DNA of 7,242 nt, from the NCBI GenBank assembly GCA_030610915.1, contig JAUWQS010000078.1, positions 1 through 7,242 of the forward strand, given 5' to 3'. This stretch comes from Pseudomonadota bacterium (GTDB taxonomy: Bacteria > Desulfobacterota > Syntrophia > Syntrophales > JADFWA01). Each line of letters begins with the position of its first letter. Position 1 is the first letter of the stretch. Both the position numbers and the translations under genes were made by a program. This document shows, in pieces, positions 6,010 through 7,242 of this stretch. The notes under the pieces are model-generated. The model ran no database searches and was not told the DNA's origin. It was given only the letters and a program-made list of their open reading frames with translations.

Positions 6010-6387
6010 ATGAAGGCCAAATTTCTCATTTCTCATTTCTCATTTCTCATTTCACCGTTCCGTGAACGCTTACGAAAGTTAATATATCTTACAGCCTCTC
6101 TCATAAGCGTAATCATTGCCGGCTTTTTTATTTGCAGTTATGCCCTTACTCCGGAAGAGGTTATTAAATTGAAGAAGGCTGGGGTGAGCGATAAAACCAT
6201 CAAGATTATGTCGCAACTGGAAGAAGAAAATCGCTTCGATCGCTTTGGTGTAAGAGAGGAAAAGGATAAGGAGGGCAACACCTGTATAATCTATTCCACC
6301 GGCCGGCCATCTAAAAGCGCCGCCGCTGATGAAGAGAGAGAAAAGGCATGGAAGATGTTGCAACATATTATAATTGATAGAAGGTAA
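6010..6387 (+). CDS. Small exported or membrane-anchored protein of unknown function
   Basis: I do not recognise this 125-residue protein. From ATG 6010 it has a repeat-encoded start (FLISHFSFLIS), then RERLRKLIYL, a hydrophobic stretch at about 24-43 and SYA-LTPEE. That looks like a signal peptide cut after A45, or an uncleaved anchor. The mature part starts with LTPEEVIKLKKAGVSDKTIKIM, a short two-helix motif seen in various small exported bacterial proteins, followed by charged segments and a tail (EREKAWKMLQHIIIDRR). The reading frame extends back to TTG 5947, but that part lies in the inverted repeat and is unlikely to be ancestral. No ribosome site is visible before 6010. The original start was probably changed by repeat insertion. 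Position behind fliA and the FliL-like gene suggests, but does not show, a flagellar link. Confidence 0.6.
   Translation: MKAKFLISHFSFLISPFRERLRKLIYLTASLISVIIAGFFICSYALTPEEVIKLKKAGVSDKTIKIMSQLEEENRFDRFGVREEKDKEGNTCIIYSTGRPSKSAAADEEREKAWKMLQHIIIDRR
6025..6052 (+). repeat. CTCATTT heptanucleotide tandem (four units) inside the exported-protein gene
   Basis: Four exact copies of CTCATTT encode the FLISHFSFLIS stretch just behind the chosen start codon. The repeat length is not a multiple of three, so any change in copy number would shift the frame relative to ATG 6010. Confidence 0.88.
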
Positions 6388-6467
6388 CTATTCAGGTTAT
6401 TAGGCTGAAGGCTGAATGGAATGAAAATATCAAAGTGAAAAATGTAAAACGAAATAGCGGGTGGGTG

Positions 6468-6493
6468 GCATGGACAAACTTGTTTGTCCGTGC
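6468..6493. repeat. 12-bp hairpin GCATGGACAAAC / GTTTGTCCGTGC
   Basis: The arms at 6468-6479 and 6482-6493 pair fully apart from one T-G wobble, with a two-base loop. The wider flanks GTGGCA and TGCCAC (6509-6530 region) also pair, so it looks like a small element with its own ends. No T-run follows. Confidence 0.78.
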
Positions 6494-6539
6494 ATAACTA
6501 CTCATGCTGTAGGTGGGTGCCACGCAGGAAATGGTCCTT

Positions 6540-6613
6540 TTAGGCTGTAGGTAGAAATCCTTTAACTCTTAGCTTACAGCCTTTAGCCTAAACAACCTGA
6601 GTAGAGTTAAAGG
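6540..6613. repeat. GGCTGTA-type repeat copy with 14-mer AGCCTAAACAACCT
   Basis: TAGGCTGTAGG on the left faces ACAGCCTTTAGCCT on the right, followed by AGCCTAAACAACCT (6585-6598) and GAGTA. CCTTTAACTC (6559-6568) and GAGTTAAAGG (6604-6613) are exact reverse complements that bracket the right half. The left arm of this copy may be the orphan GGCTGAAGGCTGAA at 6403-6416, which matches 6575-6590 at 14 of 16 positions in reverse complement. Confidence 0.7.
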
Positions 6614-6680
6614 TATTCAATGATTGTGTCGATTATTCATTAAGGGGTAATTGCTCGCGTAGTCAGGCTGAAGGTAGATA

Positions 6681-6744
6681 GGCTATTAGGCTGTAGGCTG
6701 TAGGCAGTTAGTTTCTTGCTAACAGTCTTCAGCCTAAACAACCT
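6681..6744. repeat. GGCTGTA tandem and inverted repeat copy with 14-mer AGCCTAAACAACCT
   Basis: GGCTATTA followed by two GGCTGTA units (6689-6702) leads to GTTAG-TTTCTTG-CTAAC and then AGTCTTCAGCCT. The arms pair at about 14 of 17 positions, so this is a worn copy of the element behind fliA, which has the same TTAG...CTAA loop. It ends with AGCCTAAACAACCT (6731-6744). Confidence 0.75.
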
Positions 6745-6793
6745 AAACCTGACAGTCTTCAGCCTTCGGTCTATCCACCTGAGTAGTTACATT

Positions 6794-6805
6794 AAGGGGG
6801 GTGAT
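6794..6805 (+). promoter_or_regulatory. Very strong ribosome binding site of the last gene
   Basis: AAGGGGGGTGAT differs at one base from the full complement of the 16S rRNA 3' tail (AAGGAGGTGAT type) and ends six bases before ATG 6812. It fixes the start at 6812 over the in-frame ATG or TTG codons in the upstream repeat. It lies at the right edge of repeat-like DNA that resembles the flhA leader. Confidence 0.8.
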
Positions 6806-6811
6806 ACGATC

Positions 6812-7132
6812 ATGTTAAGGGCTGTAGATTTACAACAGGTATTGATGCAGTCTAATTCTGTGGAGCGCGTTCAGCAGGTGCAGCAACAGCATCCCGACAT
6901 TCAGCAAAGGTATTTTGATGCCCAGTTGAGTGAAGAGAGAAAGCTGCGGCAGGAACAGGTTAAAGATACGGAGGAAACGGAACGCGCCCGCATAAGAGAA
7001 AAAGAAGAGCAAGAGCGTAGAAGAAGGGAAAAGGATAATCGAAAGAGGGCAGAGGATGGCAAAACGGTGGACTACCAGGAAGACAATCTGGATGTTGCCG
7101 TAGATGAGAGACGAGTGGATATAAAGATCTGA
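6812..7132 (+). CDS. Small highly charged, helical protein of unknown function
   Basis: The 106-residue protein has no signal peptide and no membrane segment. Residues 1-38 are glutamine-rich (MLRAVDLQQVLMQ, RVQQVQQQHPDIQQRYF). Residues 39-82 are almost entirely E, K, R and Q with a mixed charge pattern, expected to form a coiled coil or a single long helix. The tail (DNLDVAVDERRVDIKI) is acidic and then turns to alternating hydrophobics, possibly a strand. The very strong ribosome site suggests high translation. I cannot name the family. Its place at the end of a flagellar gene run makes it a candidate accessory flagellar factor, such as a small chaperone or structural adaptor, by position only. 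It could have its own promoter, as over 400 bases of repeat DNA precede it. Confidence 0.75.
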   Translation: MLRAVDLQQVLMQSNSVERVQQVQQQHPDIQQRYFDAQLSEERKLRQEQVKDTEETERARIREKEEQERRRREKDNRKRAEDGKTVDYQEDNLDVAVDERRVDIKI

Positions 7133-7142
7133 GATTAAATTA

Positions 7143-7171
7143 GCCGCGGATGCACGCAGATAAACGCAGAT
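7143..7171 (+). repeat. GCGGATGCACGCAGATAAACGCAGAT-type repeat
   Basis: The stretch CGCGGATGCACGCAGAT followed by AAACGCAGAT is of a kind met in many bacterial genomes between genes, to general knowledge. CGCAGAT occurs twice, ten bases apart. Only one copy is in the window. Confidence 0.55.
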
Positions 7172-7199
7172 GGGGCAAAAAAGTGTAGCCGTTCACGGC

Positions 7200-7227
7200 T
7201 TGAAACTTGAAATTGGAAATTAGAAAT
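7200..7227 (+). repeat. TTGAAAT heptanucleotide tandem
   Basis: Four 7-base units in a row, worn: TTGAAAC, TTGAAAT, TGGAAAT, TAGAAAT. It follows the small palindrome AGCCGT-TC-ACGGCT at 7187-7200. The 110 bases after the last gene hold no other feature I can support. Confidence 0.7.
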
Positions 7228-7242
7228 TTGGATAGTCCCCAC

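Larger units (their letters stand above)
6388..6811. other. 424-base gene-free region filled with repeats
   Basis: No convincing gene lies here. It holds, in order: a GGCTGAA pair (6403-6416), a hairpin (6468-6493), a TAGGCTGTAGG word (6540-6550), a CCTTTAACTC / GAGTTAAAGG inverted pair (6559-6568 and 6604-6613) around the 14-mer AGCCTAAACAACCT (6585-6598), a unique stretch at about 6614-6660, a second GGCTGTA/GTTAG inverted element with the 14-mer (6681-6744), and a leader with a strong ribosome site before the last gene. I see no clear sigma-28, sigma-54 or sigma-70 promoter, but weak ones could be missed. Confidence 0.75.

Noticed and set aside
6466..6485. Sigma-54 promoter from TGGCA...TTGTT
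   Set aside because: The -12 GC is missing at the needed spacing and the bases are explained by the hairpin at 6468-6493.
6716..6811. In-frame extension upstream of the last gene from 6716
   Set aside because: It runs through the repeat element, and the strong ribosome site at 6794-6805 fixes the start at 6812.

Overview
The window is a plus-strand flagellar gene cluster from a motile Gram-negative bacterium, preceded by the last codons of a mutL gene. In order it holds: the mutL 3' end (1-107), flhA (280-2361), flhF (2454-3581), flhG (3666-4523), fliA (4495-5244, overlapping flhG), a FliL-like membrane protein gene (5311-5877), a small secreted or lipid-free exported protein of unknown function (6010-6387) and a small, very charged, probably helical protein of unknown function (6812-7132). 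All genes run the same way. Nothing credible is coded on the minus strand.

The gene order flhA-flhF-flhG-fliA and the presence of the FlhF/FlhG pair point to a bacterium with polar or otherwise number-controlled flagella. The mutL fragment carries the CPHGRP motif of endonuclease-type MutL, so the organism is not of the E. coli MutH type. The moderate GC content, the gene order and the dense intergenic repeats would fit Desulfobacterota, Nitrospirota or a related uncultured lineage. This placement is an inference and not shown by the sequence.

The genes fit one job. FlhA is the export-gate membrane protein, FlhF and FlhG set position and number of flagella, and FliA is the late flagellar sigma factor. 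The FliL-like protein would sit in the inner membrane near the basal body or stator. The two small unknown proteins are, by position only, candidates for accessory flagellar factors.

The striking part is the DNA between the genes. Almost every junction is filled with short repeats of several unrelated kinds: heptanucleotide tandems (CGAGTTA, GGCTGAA, TTCAGGG, CTCATTT, TTGAAAT), perfect or near-perfect inverted repeats, and a directional family marked by four exact copies of AGCCTAAACAACCT. Several repeats run into coding sequence and appear to supply the C-terminus of FlhF, the C-terminus of FliA and the N-terminus of the 125-residue exported protein. Within the genes, FlhG has an arginine in place of the conserved P-loop lysine and lacks the usual N-terminal FlhF-activating helix.
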